From positions 1 through 49,336 of the forward strand of contig PIVU01000008.1 in the NCBI GenBank assembly GCA_003354025.1: 49,336 bases of DNA, in the 5' to 3' direction. The DNA is from Nitrospirota bacterium (GTDB lineage: Bacteria > Nitrospirota > Thermodesulfovibrionia > UBA6902). Both the position numbers and the translations under genes were made by a program. A model generated the notes under the pieces. The model worked only from the letters and a program-made list of their open reading frames with translations. It did not search any database and had not been told where the DNA came from. Below are positions 36,277 to 45,289 of this stretch, piece by piece. Each line of letters begins with the position of its first letter. The first letter of the stretch is position 1.

Positions 36277-37692
36277 GTGAGTGGAAAAATAAGAGTACGT
36301 TTTGCGCCAAGTCCCACAGGGTTTCTACATCTAGGCGGAGCCAGGACAGCGCTGTTCAACATGCTGTATGCAAAACATAATAATGGAGTATTTGTTTTAA
36401 GAATCGAAGATACTGACAGAGAGCGTTCTACCGATGAATATATAGATGCGATTCTGAATGGTATGAAGTGGCTTGGACTGGATTATGATGAGGGGCCCCT
36501 CAGGCAGACCGACCGTTTTGATATTTATAAAAAATATGTAGAGCAGTTGATTAGTGAGGGCAAGGCTTACCACTGCTATTGTTCTCCTGAAGAACTTGAG
36601 GCGCGGCGCAAGGAGGCTATGTCCGAAGGCAGGCCGCTTAAGTATAACGGCAAGTGCAGAAATTTAAAAGAACCTGCAGCTGGCGTTAATCCTGTAGTAC
36701 GTTTCAGGATGCCCCAGGAAGGTGTCACAATGGTAGATGATCTGATCAGGGGCACAATTACCTTTGAAAACGAACAGCTTGATGACCTGATTATATCCCG
36801 CTCAGACGGTACGCCCACCTACAATCTTACTGTTGTAGTTGATGATGTTGATATGGGTATCACTCATATTGTAAGAGGTGACGATCATCTTAATAATACA
36901 CCGCGGCAGCTCCAGCTCTATAAGGCTTTTGGATATGAGGTTCCCAAATTTGCGCATCTCCCGATGATACTCGGTTCAGACAAGGCAAGGCTTTCAAAAA
37001 GACATGGCGCAACATCTGTTATGGCATATTATGACATGGGATATTTACCGGAGGCGCTGATTAACTATCTTGTAAGGCTCGGCTGGTCCTATGGAGATCA
37101 GGAGATATTTACATCAGAAGAACTTGTTAAGTACTTTTCCTTTGAAAATGTGGGCAAGGCAGCATCGGTTTTCAATCCAGAAAAACTGCTATGGCTTAAC
37201 GGTCAATACATCATTAACTCTGATCCTGAAAAATTAACAGAACTGGTCATTCCTTTCCTTGTGAAAGACGGGACGGTTACTGAAGGACAGGAACCTGACA
37301 GGGCATGGCTTGTAAAAGCTGTTGAGACCCTCCAGGAGAGAGCAAAGACCCTTATTGAACTGGCCGCATCATTGAAATACTACATAGCTGAAGATGTGGA
37401 GTTTGACGAAAAAGCAAAAAAGAAATTTCTCCAGGAAAGCAGCCGCAACCTTCTTAATGAGTTGAAAGAGGGCCTTTCATCAATGGATGATTTTTCTGAA
37501 TCAAAAATCGAAGAGCTCTTCAGGGCAATATGTGAAAAGCATGAGGTAAAGCTTGGAAAGCTTGCGCAGCCGGTCCGCGTTGCATTGACCGGAGGCACTC
37601 AGAGCCCCGGGATTTTTGAAGTTCTAGATGTGGTAGGAAAAGAGAAAGCGATAAGAAGAATTGAAAAAGCAATAGAGGTAATTGGGAATTAA
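36277..37692 (+). CDS. gltX: Glutamyl-tRNA synthetase
   Basis: 471-residue class I synthetase charging tRNA-Glu. GTG start at 36277 behind GGGAGGAAG. HIGH-type motif [57 protein letters not shown] and KMSKS-type LSKRHGAT are intact, followed by the anticodon-binding helical domain. Only 2 nt separate it from glnS. Having a separate GlnRS implies this enzyme is discriminating. Confidence 0.97.
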   Translation: MSGKIRVRFAPSPTGFLHLGGARTALFNMLYAKHNNGVFVLRIEDTDRERSTDEYIDAILNGMKWLGLDYDEGPLRQTDRFDIYKKYVEQLISEGKAYHCYCSPEELEARRKEAMSEGRPLKYNGKCRNLKEPAAGVNPVVRFRMPQEGVTMVDDLIRGTITFENEQLDDLIISRSDGTPTYNLTVVVDDVDMGITHIVRGDDHLNNTPRQLQLYKAFGYEVPKFAHLPMILGSDKARLSKRHGATSVMAYYDMGYLPEALINYLVRLGWSYGDQEIFTSEELVKYFSFENVGKAASVFNPEKLLWLNGQYIINSDPEKLTELVIPFLVKDGTVTEGQEPDRAWLVKAVETLQERAKTLIELAASLKYYIAEDVEFDEKAKKKFLQESSRNLLNELKEGLSSMDDFSESKIEELFRAICEKHEVKLGKLAQPVRVALTGGTQSPGIFEVLDVVGKEKAIRRIEKAIEVIGN

Positions 37693-37694
37693 TT

Positions 37695-39386
37695 ATGAGT
37701 GAAAATGAGAATAAAAACCCCACGAATTTTGTAAAACAGATTATTGAAGAGGACATTAAAAACAGGAAGAATGACAGTCGTGTACACACGCGTTTCCCTC
37801 CCGAGCCTAACGGGTATTTGCATATAGGGCACGCCAAGTCCATTTGCCTTAATTTTGGTGTAGCTTCTGAATATAATGGTCTTTGCAACCTGCGGTTCGA
37901 CGATACCAACCCGACGAAGGAAGAGCAGGAGTATGTTGACTCTATATCAGAGGATGTCAGATGGCTGGGGTTTGACTGGGAGGACAGGGAGTACTATGCT
38001 TCTAACTACTTTCAGAAGCTTTATGAGTATGCGGTTCAATTGATAAAAGCAGGCAAGGCGTTTGTGTGTGATTTGACTGCAGATCAAATGCGGGAGTACA
38101 GGGGGACTCTGAAAGAACCGGGGCAGGACAGCCCGTACAGAAATAGATCTGTGGAGGAGAACATTGATCTCTTTGAGCGTATGAAAAATGGGGAGTTCGA
38201 AGACGGTTCACATACACTTAGGGCAAAGATTGACATGTCCTCGGGCAATATCAATATGCGTGATCCGGTTTTCTACCGAATACAACGTTCAACTCACCAC
38301 AGGACAGGGGATGAATGGTGTATCTATCCAATGTATGACTATGCTCATTGTGTCTCGGACTCAATCGAGGGAATAACACATTCTCTTTGTACTCTGGAAT
38401 TTGAAGATCACCGGCCGTTATACGACTGGTTTCTTGATCAGTTGAACGTATTTCATACACATCAGATAGAGTTCGCACGGCTTAATATAAGCCATGCGGT
38501 TTTGAGCAAAAGAAAACTGCTTCAGCTTGTACAGGAGAACTATGTAAACGGTTGGGATGACCCGCGTATGCTAACGATATCAGGTATGCGCAGAAGGGGA
38601 TATACCCCTGCGTCTATTAGAAAATTTTGCGAACGCATTGGTGTTGCAAAGGCTGACAGCACCGTTGATATGGCGCTGCTGGAATACAGTATCCGAGAAG
38701 ACCTCAATAAGAGCGCCCCGAGAGTAATGTCTGTGCTACGCCCGTTGAAAATCATTATCACGAACTATCCTGAGGGACAGACTGATGACCTTGATGCAAT
38801 TAACAACCCGGAAGATCCTGGTGCAGGAACAAGGAAAGTCCCCTTTTCAAAAATCATATATATTGAAAGAGATGATTTTATGGAGGATCCTCCCAAGAAA
38901 TTTTTCCGTCTTGCCCCGGGCCGCGAAGTAAGACTCCGGTATGCTTATTTTATTACCTGTGTTGATGTTGTGAAGGATGATAATGGAGAAGTATCCGAAC
39001 TCCACTGCACGTATGATCCTGAAACGAGGGGAGGCGATGCTCCTGACGGACGCAAAGTAAAGGCGACACTGCACTGGGTTTCTGACGAGCATTCGCTTGA
39101 AGCGGAGGTCCGTATATATGAACACCTCTTTGAAAAAGCCGACCCTGACAATCCAAAAGATGAAGCTGATTTTAAATCATACCTTAATCCGAATTCACTT
39201 ACGGTCCTTGATGGATGCCGAGTAGAACCTTCTCTTGCAGGCGCAGAACCGGGCAGCAGGTTTCAGTTTGAACGATTGGGTTACTTCTCTGTGGATTCAG
39301 ACAGCTCTGATGATAAACTGGTTTTCAACAGGACTGTAACTCTTAAAGACACCTGGAAAAAAATACAAAAAGCAAAGAAGCAGTAG
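37695..39386 (+). CDS. glnS: Glutaminyl-tRNA synthetase
   Basis: 563-residue class I synthetase for tRNA-Gln. [23 protein letters not shown] (HIGH), [25 protein letters not shown]-type [20 protein letters not shown], and KMSKS-like AVLSKRKL, then the two-barrel anticodon domain. GlnRS has a patchy bacterial distribution; its presence next to gltX suggests direct Gln-tRNA charging rather than only the GatCAB route. Confidence 0.97.
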   Translation: MSENENKNPTNFVKQIIEEDIKNRKNDSRVHTRFPPEPNGYLHIGHAKSICLNFGVASEYNGLCNLRFDDTNPTKEEQEYVDSISEDVRWLGFDWEDREYYASNYFQKLYEYAVQLIKAGKAFVCDLTADQMREYRGTLKEPGQDSPYRNRSVEENIDLFERMKNGEFEDGSHTLRAKIDMSSGNINMRDPVFYRIQRSTHHRTGDEWCIYPMYDYAHCVSDSIEGITHSLCTLEFEDHRPLYDWFLDQLNVFHTHQIEFARLNISHAVLSKRKLLQLVQENYVNGWDDPRMLTISGMRRRGYTPASIRKFCERIGVAKADSTVDMALLEYSIREDLNKSAPRVMSVLRPLKIIITNYPEGQTDDLDAINNPEDPGAGTRKVPFSKIIYIERDDFMEDPPKKFFRLAPGREVRLRYAYFITCVDVVKDDNGEVSELHCTYDPETRGGDAPDGRKVKATLHWVSDEHSLEAEVRIYEHLFEKADPDNPKDEADFKSYLNPNSLTVLDGCRVEPSLAGAEPGSRFQFERLGYFSVDSDSSDDKLVFNRTVTLKDTWKKIQKAKKQ

Positions 39387-39440
39387 TATACTTTAATTAT
39401 CATACAAGCAAATACGCTCTATATATAAGGAATGACGAAG

Positions 39441-40613
39441 ATGAAATGCCTGTCAATGATAGTTATGTTGCTGCTTATTGCTTCCTGTGCTACAACTCTT
39501 GAATCGCCGTATTTTGAATCGGGACATATGGTCATAAGAGATGTGCCCCTTCGTCCCGGCACAGCGGCCTGGTCTCCTGACTCATCAAGGTTTGCGATAA
39601 TAAAGAATGACGAACTTTTAATATTTAATACAGCAACGGGACATTTCAGGGTCCTTGACGGGATAGTGCCTCTTTATATTGAATGGGCCCCCGGTAGTAA
39701 TCTCCTCGCAGTTCATAAAACTGAAATCAGTAATGAGCTTCTGAAAGTGGATGTATCAAAAGAAACATTTCAGATTGTCCCGATAAAAGAGGAGCCTGAA
39801 GCAGTCAAGTGGCTCTATCCTCCCGATAGGTTTATAGTTTTTTCAAAGAAAATAATAAGCCAGAGTATAGGGACTTTTGTTACATACACATTTACGGGAG
39901 TAGATAAACAAAATGTGCAGACTTTCTATAATCGGGACTCATATTTCCCTACCAGGGATGAGAATATTGATTTTACTTCCGGATGGACATTTGCCGGAGT
40001 TCGTCCACTGCATGATACGGTATTAGCTCCTGAGTATCACGACCCGCCAAGGCTGCCGCCTTTTACGCTCTTCAAAACTGTTGACCCGGTAATTGATGAA
40101 ACGTATGATCTTTTCACATTGAGCGACACAATTTTTAGTGCGCCCTCTACCTGGTCTCCTGACGGCTCACGGTTAGCAATTGTAGACAGCAGCGGAGCTT
40201 TGAGTATTGTTAATGTCAGTAAGCCGGATGAACGTTTATATAGTGAGGATGTTGTAAGAGGCAGATACCCTTCCTGGAATTCATCTGGGAGCCAGCTGTA
40301 TATCGGAGGCTGGATCGTAGAGTCTGATGGATCGATTTTAGAACAGTTGATCCCTGATGCCCGTGAATCCCTGGGAATCTGGTCTCCAGATGGTACAGGG
40401 CTTATTATAGTGTATGAAAGTGATCTTTTTTACCTTAATGGTTTTGTTCCTGAATTTCACGAAGAGGACAGACCAATGGATGAGGAGTTGATGAATGCCG
40501 GTGACAAAATCCGGCTTCTGAAGAACCTTCTTAATGAGGACCTTATGACTGTGAAGGAATTTAAAGTAAGACGGACAAGGTTATTAGCGAATATTGGCAT
40601 GGATGATAAATGA
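39441..40613 (+). CDS. Beta-propeller lipoprotein with SHOCT-like tail
   Basis: 390 residues from ATG 39441, chosen because AAGGA is 9 nt upstream and is too close to the ATG at 39432. Lipoprotein signal CLSMIVMLLLIASC with lipobox LIAS-Cys. The body has TolB/WD40-like blades: RPGTAAWSPDSSRFAIIKN, STWSPDGSRLAIVDSSG, GIWSPDGTGLIIVYES. The C-terminus LLKNLLNEDLMTVKEFKVRRTRLLANIG resembles the SHOCT short helical domain (Leu-rich helix, ITxxEF). It overlaps the following cytochrome gene by 4 nt and shares this kind of tail with it, so the two products may act together at the membrane. Function unknown. Confidence 0.8.
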   Translation: MKCLSMIVMLLLIASCATTLESPYFESGHMVIRDVPLRPGTAAWSPDSSRFAIIKNDELLIFNTATGHFRVLDGIVPLYIEWAPGSNLLAVHKTEISNELLKVDVSKETFQIVPIKEEPEAVKWLYPPDRFIVFSKKIISQSIGTFVTYTFTGVDKQNVQTFYNRDSYFPTRDENIDFTSGWTFAGVRPLHDTVLAPEYHDPPRLPPFTLFKTVDPVIDETYDLFTLSDTIFSAPSTWSPDGSRLAIVDSSGALSIVNVSKPDERLYSEDVVRGRYPSWNSSGSQLYIGGWIVESDGSILEQLIPDARESLGIWSPDGTGLIIVYESDLFYLNGFVPEFHEEDRPMDEELMNAGDKIRLLKNLLNEDLMTVKEFKVRRTRLLANIGMDDK

Positions 40614-41962
40614 TACGATATTTCCTTTGCATTGGATTTATCCTATTATCACTGGGTGCATCAGCAGCAGCTGGGGCCTCTGAAGAAACATCCTGTCTTG
40701 CCTGCCATCAAAAGGAAACTCCCCGTATGATCAATATATGGAAAAGCTCGGCCCATGCTCAATCAGGCCTTGAGTGCAGCGAGTGTCACGGCAGTCAATA
40801 TGAAGATATTCATGGTCATGACGGGAAAAGGAAAATTGTAGAGGCCTTTGTTTGTGCCAGGTGTCATGATAGTGCTGCCAGGGCACACTTTTCAGGCAAG
40901 CATGGTATAGGCTTCAGAGCGGGCCGTGCATGCACCCGAAATCTCAATCCTACTTCTGAAAGAAGGGCTGGATGTAATGACTGCCACGAAAAAGGCTCGG
41001 CACTTCCGAAGCAGAATGCCGAGTGCGCACGTTTTCTTGCTCAGACTCCTGAAATGCAGAGGCAGGGCTGTCTGTCCTGCCATAAAATTGAGGTGCGATG
41101 CGATTCTTGCCATACGCCGCATGATACTGACCTTGCGATTGTCCGTAACCCTGCTATCTGCGGTACATGTCATATGGGCCCGGACCATCCACAGTATGAA
41201 ATGTGGGAATCATCAAAGCACGGCATTCTATACAAACAGAAAGGGAACGAATACGCGCCCGGGTGTGCTGAATGTCATATGCCTGAAGGGGGCCACAATG
41301 TCAGTTCCGGTATTTCGATGGGACTTTTCGGGCAGCAATATGAAGAAAATATACGTAAAGAAGAAAGAGAGAAGATGCTGGCTATTTGTTCGGAATGCCA
41401 TTCAAAATCATTTGCAGCAAGAAACCTCGTTGATGGCGACAGAATACAAAAGCAGGCAAAATCCATGATAGATGAAGCTGCATCAATTATTAGGCAGCTT
41501 GATAACGATGGACTCCTTATGCCTTCTACTGAAGACCGTCCAGCTCATCCGCTGTCAGGGAATGCCCTTGATATCGGCCCGCAAATGCTTTATGAAGATC
41601 TGTCAGGCATTGAAGCGGTCTATTTCCGCATGAAGAAATTTTATTACATTATGACCTATAAGGGTGTTTTTCATCAGAACCCTGACTATGCCCACTGGTA
41701 CGGTAATGCGCCGCTGAAAATGGCCCTCTCGGAAATAAAAAGCAAGGCCATGGAGTTACGTGGTATGAAGCGTATTCAGGAGAGAGTGGATAATTTATCG
41801 AAAATGAGTCGTGAAGATGACTTAATTTCCGGTGCAGGAAATAAGGACCAGCAATTAAAGAGAGGGCTGAGGCAGCTTAAGGAGCGTTTCCTTAAAGGTG
41901 AGATAACGGATGATGAGTTTCAGAATCAGAGGGACATGATTCTTGACAAGCATGGATTGTAG
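40610..41962 (+). CDS. HAO-like multihaem cytochrome c with SHOCT-like tail
   Basis: 450 residues, Sec signal peptide (1 to about 23), then nine CXXCH haem sites at Cys29, 56, 82, 122, 154, 164, 184, 219 and 260. Phrases WKSSAHAQSGLECSECHG, CDSCHTPH, CGTCHMGPDHPQYEMWESSKHG, CHMPEGGHNVSSG and the C-terminal helix region HQNPDYAHWYGNAPL are those of the hydroxylamine oxidoreductase/octahaem family. One CXXCH exceeds the eight of classic HAO. The family oxidises hydroxylamine or hydrazine or reduces nitrite; direction depends on a Tyr cross-link to the catalytic haem, which I cannot assign with certainty (candidates near Tyr345, Tyr346, Tyr350). Residues about 417-448 form a SHOCT-like helix pair. 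ATGA overlap with the upstream lipoprotein gene. Confidence 0.85.
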   Translation: MIRYFLCIGFILLSLGASAAAGASEETSCLACHQKETPRMINIWKSSAHAQSGLECSECHGSQYEDIHGHDGKRKIVEAFVCARCHDSAARAHFSGKHGIGFRAGRACTRNLNPTSERRAGCNDCHEKGSALPKQNAECARFLAQTPEMQRQGCLSCHKIEVRCDSCHTPHDTDLAIVRNPAICGTCHMGPDHPQYEMWESSKHGILYKQKGNEYAPGCAECHMPEGGHNVSSGISMGLFGQQYEENIRKEEREKMLAICSECHSKSFAARNLVDGDRIQKQAKSMIDEAASIIRQLDNDGLLMPSTEDRPAHPLSGNALDIGPQMLYEDLSGIEAVYFRMKKFYYIMTYKGVFHQNPDYAHWYGNAPLKMALSEIKSKAMELRGMKRIQERVDNLSKMSREDDLISGAGNKDQQLKRGLRQLKERFLKGEITDDEFQNQRDMILDKHGL

Positions 41963-42065
41963 TGTGCTTTATGGTGTCTAAAGGAGTTTGTTTTTAAAGT
42001 CCTTTCCTGTTATCATTTCTATTATCTTTCAAAGCTATAAATATGAAGAATATGAGGATTGAAAA

Positions 42066-43052
42066 ATGAGTTATGTTGCTGTGATAGGAGCAGGCAGCTG
42101 GGGGACGACACTGGCAAATCATCTTGCCGTAAAGGGCTATGATGTATCATTGTGGGCATATGAAAAAAAGCTGGTTGATGAAATTAATCGCACCAGCATC
42201 AATAGTGTATACCTGCCCGGTATTCCCCTTTCCAATAACCTGGAGGCAACAGATAATCTCGAGCATGCTTTAAAGCAGGCCCGTTATATCTTAAATGTTG
42301 TGCCAACACAATTTACACGTGCTGTTTTCAGTGACGCTGAGCCGTACATATTAAAAGAGGCCATTATAATAAGTGCTTCAAAGGGCATTGAGCATGGTAC
42401 TCTGTCTACCGTCTCAGCAATTCTCAAAGAACTTACCGGAAGGAAGACAGCGGTATTATCAGGGCCGAGTTTTGCCGAAGAGGTTGTCAAGAGGCTGCCG
42501 ACGGCAGTGACTGTTGCATCTGAGGACAGTTCAGCAGGCCTGCTTCTACAGGACGTTTTTAACTCCGATTATTTCAGGGTATATACGAATACGGATGTTC
42601 TCGGAGTTGAGCTCGGTGGTGCACTCAAAAATGTAATGGCTATTGCTTCGGGTATATCCGATGGTATGGGTCTTGGAGCAAGTACCCGGGCGGCACTTAT
42701 TACAAGAGGACTGACGGAAATGATACGACTTGGAGTTGCAATGGGAGCAAATGAAAAAACATTCGGTGGTCTGAGCGGCCTTGGAGACCTTGTGTTGACA
42801 TGTACGGGAACTCTTTCAAGAAATTACACAGTAGGATATAAACTTGGACGGGGAGAATCTCTAAATGACATTATCTCAAACATGAAGATGGTTGCTGAGG
42901 GAGTTGCAACATCCAAATCAGCATATGAGTTATCAAAAAAACATAATGTTGAGATGCCGATAGTAGAACAAATATTCAGGGTCATTAATGAAAACAAAAG
43001 CCCTGTAGATGCAGTGAAAGAATTAATGACGAGAACTCTGAAATCGGAATGA
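42066..43052 (+). CDS. gpsA: Glycerol-3-phosphate dehydrogenase [NAD(P)+]
   Basis: Makes sn-glycerol 3-phosphate for phospholipids from dihydroxyacetone phosphate. 328 residues: VIGAGSWGTTLANHLA, LSGPSFAEEV, catalytic Lys in ELGGALKNVMAIASG, TRGLTEMIRLG and GLSGLGDLVLTCTG. GAGG upstream of the ATG. Complete and typical; followed by a repeat element. Confidence 0.97.
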   Translation: MSYVAVIGAGSWGTTLANHLAVKGYDVSLWAYEKKLVDEINRTSINSVYLPGIPLSNNLEATDNLEHALKQARYILNVVPTQFTRAVFSDAEPYILKEAIIISASKGIEHGTLSTVSAILKELTGRKTAVLSGPSFAEEVVKRLPTAVTVASEDSSAGLLLQDVFNSDYFRVYTNTDVLGVELGGALKNVMAIASGISDGMGLGASTRAALITRGLTEMIRLGVAMGANEKTFGGLSGLGDLVLTCTGTLSRNYTVGYKLGRGESLNDIISNMKMVAEGVATSKSAYELSKKHNVEMPIVEQIFRVINENKSPVDAVKELMTRTLKSE

Positions 43053-43060
43053 GTAAAGAA

Positions 43061-43143
43061 AGGGTTCAAGGATTCGAGGGGTCAAGGGTTCCAGGGAAAA
43101 AGAGACATATCCATTAGTTTATTAGAACCCTTGAATTCTGGCC
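43061..43143. repeat. Heptamer-word inverted repeat between gpsA and larB
   Basis: Left half reads as near-7-nt words (GGTTCAA, GGATTCG, AGGGGTC, AAGGGTT). The right half carries the complementary GAACCCTTGA (43125-43134) pairing with TCAAGGGTTC (43082-43091). It fills most of the gap and ends 12 nt before larB. Confidence 0.5.
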
Positions 43144-43155
43144 TTATTTTTTAAT

Positions 43156-43917
43156 ATGAATAACAAGATAATTAAAAAAATACTCGATGATGTTAAGAGC
43201 TCAAAAGTATCAGTTGCTGATGCTCTTAAAGAGTTGAAGCATTTTCCCTACGAAGACCTGGGTGTTGCCAAAGTCGACCATCACAGAGAAATGCGGCATG
43301 GGATTCCTGAAGTGATATTTGCTGAGGGTAAAGAGACTAAAGACGTGAAAGTGATAGCAGAGGCAATGCTGAAGAAAAGCGGGAAGTTTCTAGTCACCAG
43401 GGCATCAAAGGAAGTGTTTAAGTCTGTTAGTACTGTGTGTAAAAAATATAAGGTTAAGCCTAATTTCTATGAGAAATCAGGCGTTATTACAGCTGGAGAG
43501 CAAAAAACAAAAAAAGGCCTTATTGCTGTACTGTGTGCAGGTACTTCCGATATGGACATATCCGAAGAAGCCTGCGCCACTGCCTCCTTTCTCGGAAGTA
43601 AAGTAGAGCAGGTTAATGATGTAGGTGTTGCAGGCCTGCATAGAATAGTTAATGCAAAACATTTGCTTTTTGAAGCAAATGTTCTCATAGTAGCCGCAGG
43701 TATGGAGGGAGCTCTTCCCTCTGTAATAGGCGGCATGACGGATAAACCAATAATTGCTGTTCCCACTTCAGTAGGTTACGGGACAAGTTTCGGAGGTCTT
43801 ACGGCCCTCTTTTCAATGCTCAACTCCTGTGTGCCGGGAATTGCTGTTATGAACATTGATAATGGTTTTGGAGCCGGAGTGCTTGCTCATAAAATTAATT
43901 TGCTGGCAGCAAAGTAG
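43156..43917 (+). CDS. larB: Nickel-pincer cofactor synthesis carboxylase LarB
   Basis: Carboxylates and hydrolyses nicotinate adenine dinucleotide to start the nickel-pincer nucleotide of lactate racemase-type enzymes. 253 residues; N-terminal helical part ending KVDHHREMRHGIPEVIFAEGKE (LarB signature), then a PurE-like domain with VLCAGTSDMDISEEA, VAGLHRI, AAGMEGALPSVIGGMTDKPIIAVPTSVGYG. Followed by larC. No larE or larA in the window. Confidence 0.93.
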   Translation: MNNKIIKKILDDVKSSKVSVADALKELKHFPYEDLGVAKVDHHREMRHGIPEVIFAEGKETKDVKVIAEAMLKKSGKFLVTRASKEVFKSVSTVCKKYKVKPNFYEKSGVITAGEQKTKKGLIAVLCAGTSDMDISEEACATASFLGSKVEQVNDVGVAGLHRIVNAKHLLFEANVLIVAAGMEGALPSVIGGMTDKPIIAVPTSVGYGTSFGGLTALFSMLNSCVPGIAVMNIDNGFGAGVLAHKINLLAAK

Positions 43918-43953
43918 AAATAATATTGCTGTCCAACCATCAGCTCATTGACT

Positions 43954-45135
43954 ATGGCTAAAAATCTGACCCTATATTTTGACTGTTTTTCAGGTATAAG
44001 CGGAGACATGACTCTGGGTGCTCTCGTAGATGCCGGAGTCCCTTTAAAAGACATTGAGTCCGGACTTTCCCTCCTTAATGTTCAGGGGTATAAATTAAAA
44101 GCCAGAAAAGTTAAGAAATGTGGAATGAGGGCAACAAAGGTTGATGTTGATCTTGACGAGGCCGGTGGACAGGGTGCCCGAAAGTGGAGTGACATTCAGA
44201 AGATCGTCAAAAACTCTTCCTTGCCTAAACCTGTCAGAGAAAAGGGGCTTTTCATTTTCAGACGTCTCTTTGAAGCAGAGGCAAAAGTTCATGGCAGCAG
44301 ATATGACAGGGTCCACCTGCATGAACTGGGTGCAGTTGACTGTATTGTTGATATTTTCGGATCATTGATCGGTCTCGATATACTGGGAGCCGATGAGATA
44401 TATGCTTCGCCGGTAAATCTTGGAAGCGGTTCCATTAAGACTGAGCACGGGATTTTACCCGTACCCGCACCTGCGTCAGTTGAACTGCTGAAAGGAGTTC
44501 CTGTTTATTCTTCAGAGACATCATTTGAGCTTACAACTCCCACAGGCGCTGCATTGATATCTTCCCTGGCAAATGCCTTTTGTCCCATGCCCAATATGAA
44601 TATTATCAAGACAGGCGTAGGTGCAGGGACAAAGAACTTCAGTGACCGTCCGAACATAATGAGGATAATGATAGGGGGAAAGAATAGTACAAAGTACAGA
44701 GTACAGAGTACAAATGACGGAGTTACTGTTGTTGAGACGAATATTGATGATATGAATCCTCAGGTATATGAGTATGTAATGGACCTCCTTTTTCAAGCAG
44801 GGGCACTCGATGTATTTTTGACCAATATTATTATGAAAAAGGGAAGGCCGGGAATTAAATTAACGGTGCTCTGCAATGAAGATGACAGGGAAAATCTTAC
44901 GGACATTGTATTAACTGAAACGACAAGTATTGGAGTCAGGTATTACTATGCGGATAGGGAAATACTTAAGCGTGAGATAAAGAAAAAGAAGACAAAATAC
45001 GGAACTGTTAATGTGAAAGTATCCGGCCTTGACGGGAAGAGTAATAAAACATCAATTGAGTATGAAGACTGTAAAAAAATTGCAAAGAAATTCAAAATCC
45101 CTCTCATTGATTTAATGAATACATTAAATCAATAA
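43954..45135 (+). CDS. larC: Nickel insertase LarC
   Basis: Inserts nickel into the pincer nucleotide in a CTP-dependent reaction. 393 residues starting at ATG 43954 (a TTG two codons earlier is also open). LTLYFDCFSGISGDMTLGALVDAGVP, VHLHELGAVDCIVDIFG, FELTTPTGAAL and TNIDDMNPQVYEYVMDLLFQAGALDVFLT define the single-chain LarC. Residues 245-254 (STKYRVQSTN), in the linker between the two halves (the place where some LarC genes frameshift), are encoded by four tandem heptamers, so a repeat has expanded there without breaking the frame. Confidence 0.94.
   Translation: MAKNLTLYFDCFSGISGDMTLGALVDAGVPLKDIESGLSLLNVQGYKLKARKVKKCGMRATKVDVDLDEAGGQGARKWSDIQKIVKNSSLPKPVREKGLFIFRRLFEAEAKVHGSRYDRVHLHELGAVDCIVDIFGSLIGLDILGADEIYASPVNLGSGSIKTEHGILPVPAPASVELLKGVPVYSSETSFELTTPTGAALISSLANAFCPMPNMNIIKTGVGAGTKNFSDRPNIMRIMIGGKNSTKYRVQSTNDGVTVVETNIDDMNPQVYEYVMDLLFQAGALDVFLTNIIMKKGRPGIKLTVLCNEDDRENLTDIVLTETTSIGVRYYYADREILKREIKKKKTKYGTVNVKVSGLDGKSNKTSIEYEDCKKIAKKFKIPLIDLMNTLNQ
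44686..44713 (+). repeat. In-frame heptamer array inside larC
   Basis: AGTACAA, AGTACAG, AGTACAG, AGTACAA: four consecutive 7-nt units within larC codons 245-254. Same word length as the intergenic repeats in this window. Confidence 0.75.
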
Positions 45136-45146
45136 GGTTCAAAAAA

Positions 45147-45285
45147 AGTTGTCAGTTGTCAGGGGGCAGTGAAAAAAAGGGTGCAGTGATCAGTTGTCAG
45201 GGTGCAGCAACAGATAAAAAAAGCGGGGTTTTTAACCCCGCTTTCATTTTTTACTGCACCCTGACAACTGTCCCCTGTACCCTTA
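45147..45285. repeat. Heptamer-word inverted repeat around a terminator
   Basis: Left arm begins GTTGTCA GTTGTCA GGGGGCA. The right arm, read on the other strand, is GGGTACA GGGGACA GTTGTCA GGGTGCA. The arms share a perfect 17-bp inverted match (45191-45207 with 45254-45270), and the larC/degP terminator sits in the loop. Confidence 0.75.
45220..45244. terminator. Bidirectional terminator between larC and the degP-like gene
   Basis: 11-bp stem (45220-45230 with 45234-45244, core AAAGCGGGG/CCCCGCTTT), loop TTT, with A-rich sequence on the left and T-rich on the right. It serves both convergent genes. Confidence 0.85.
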
Positions 45286-45289
45286 TTCT

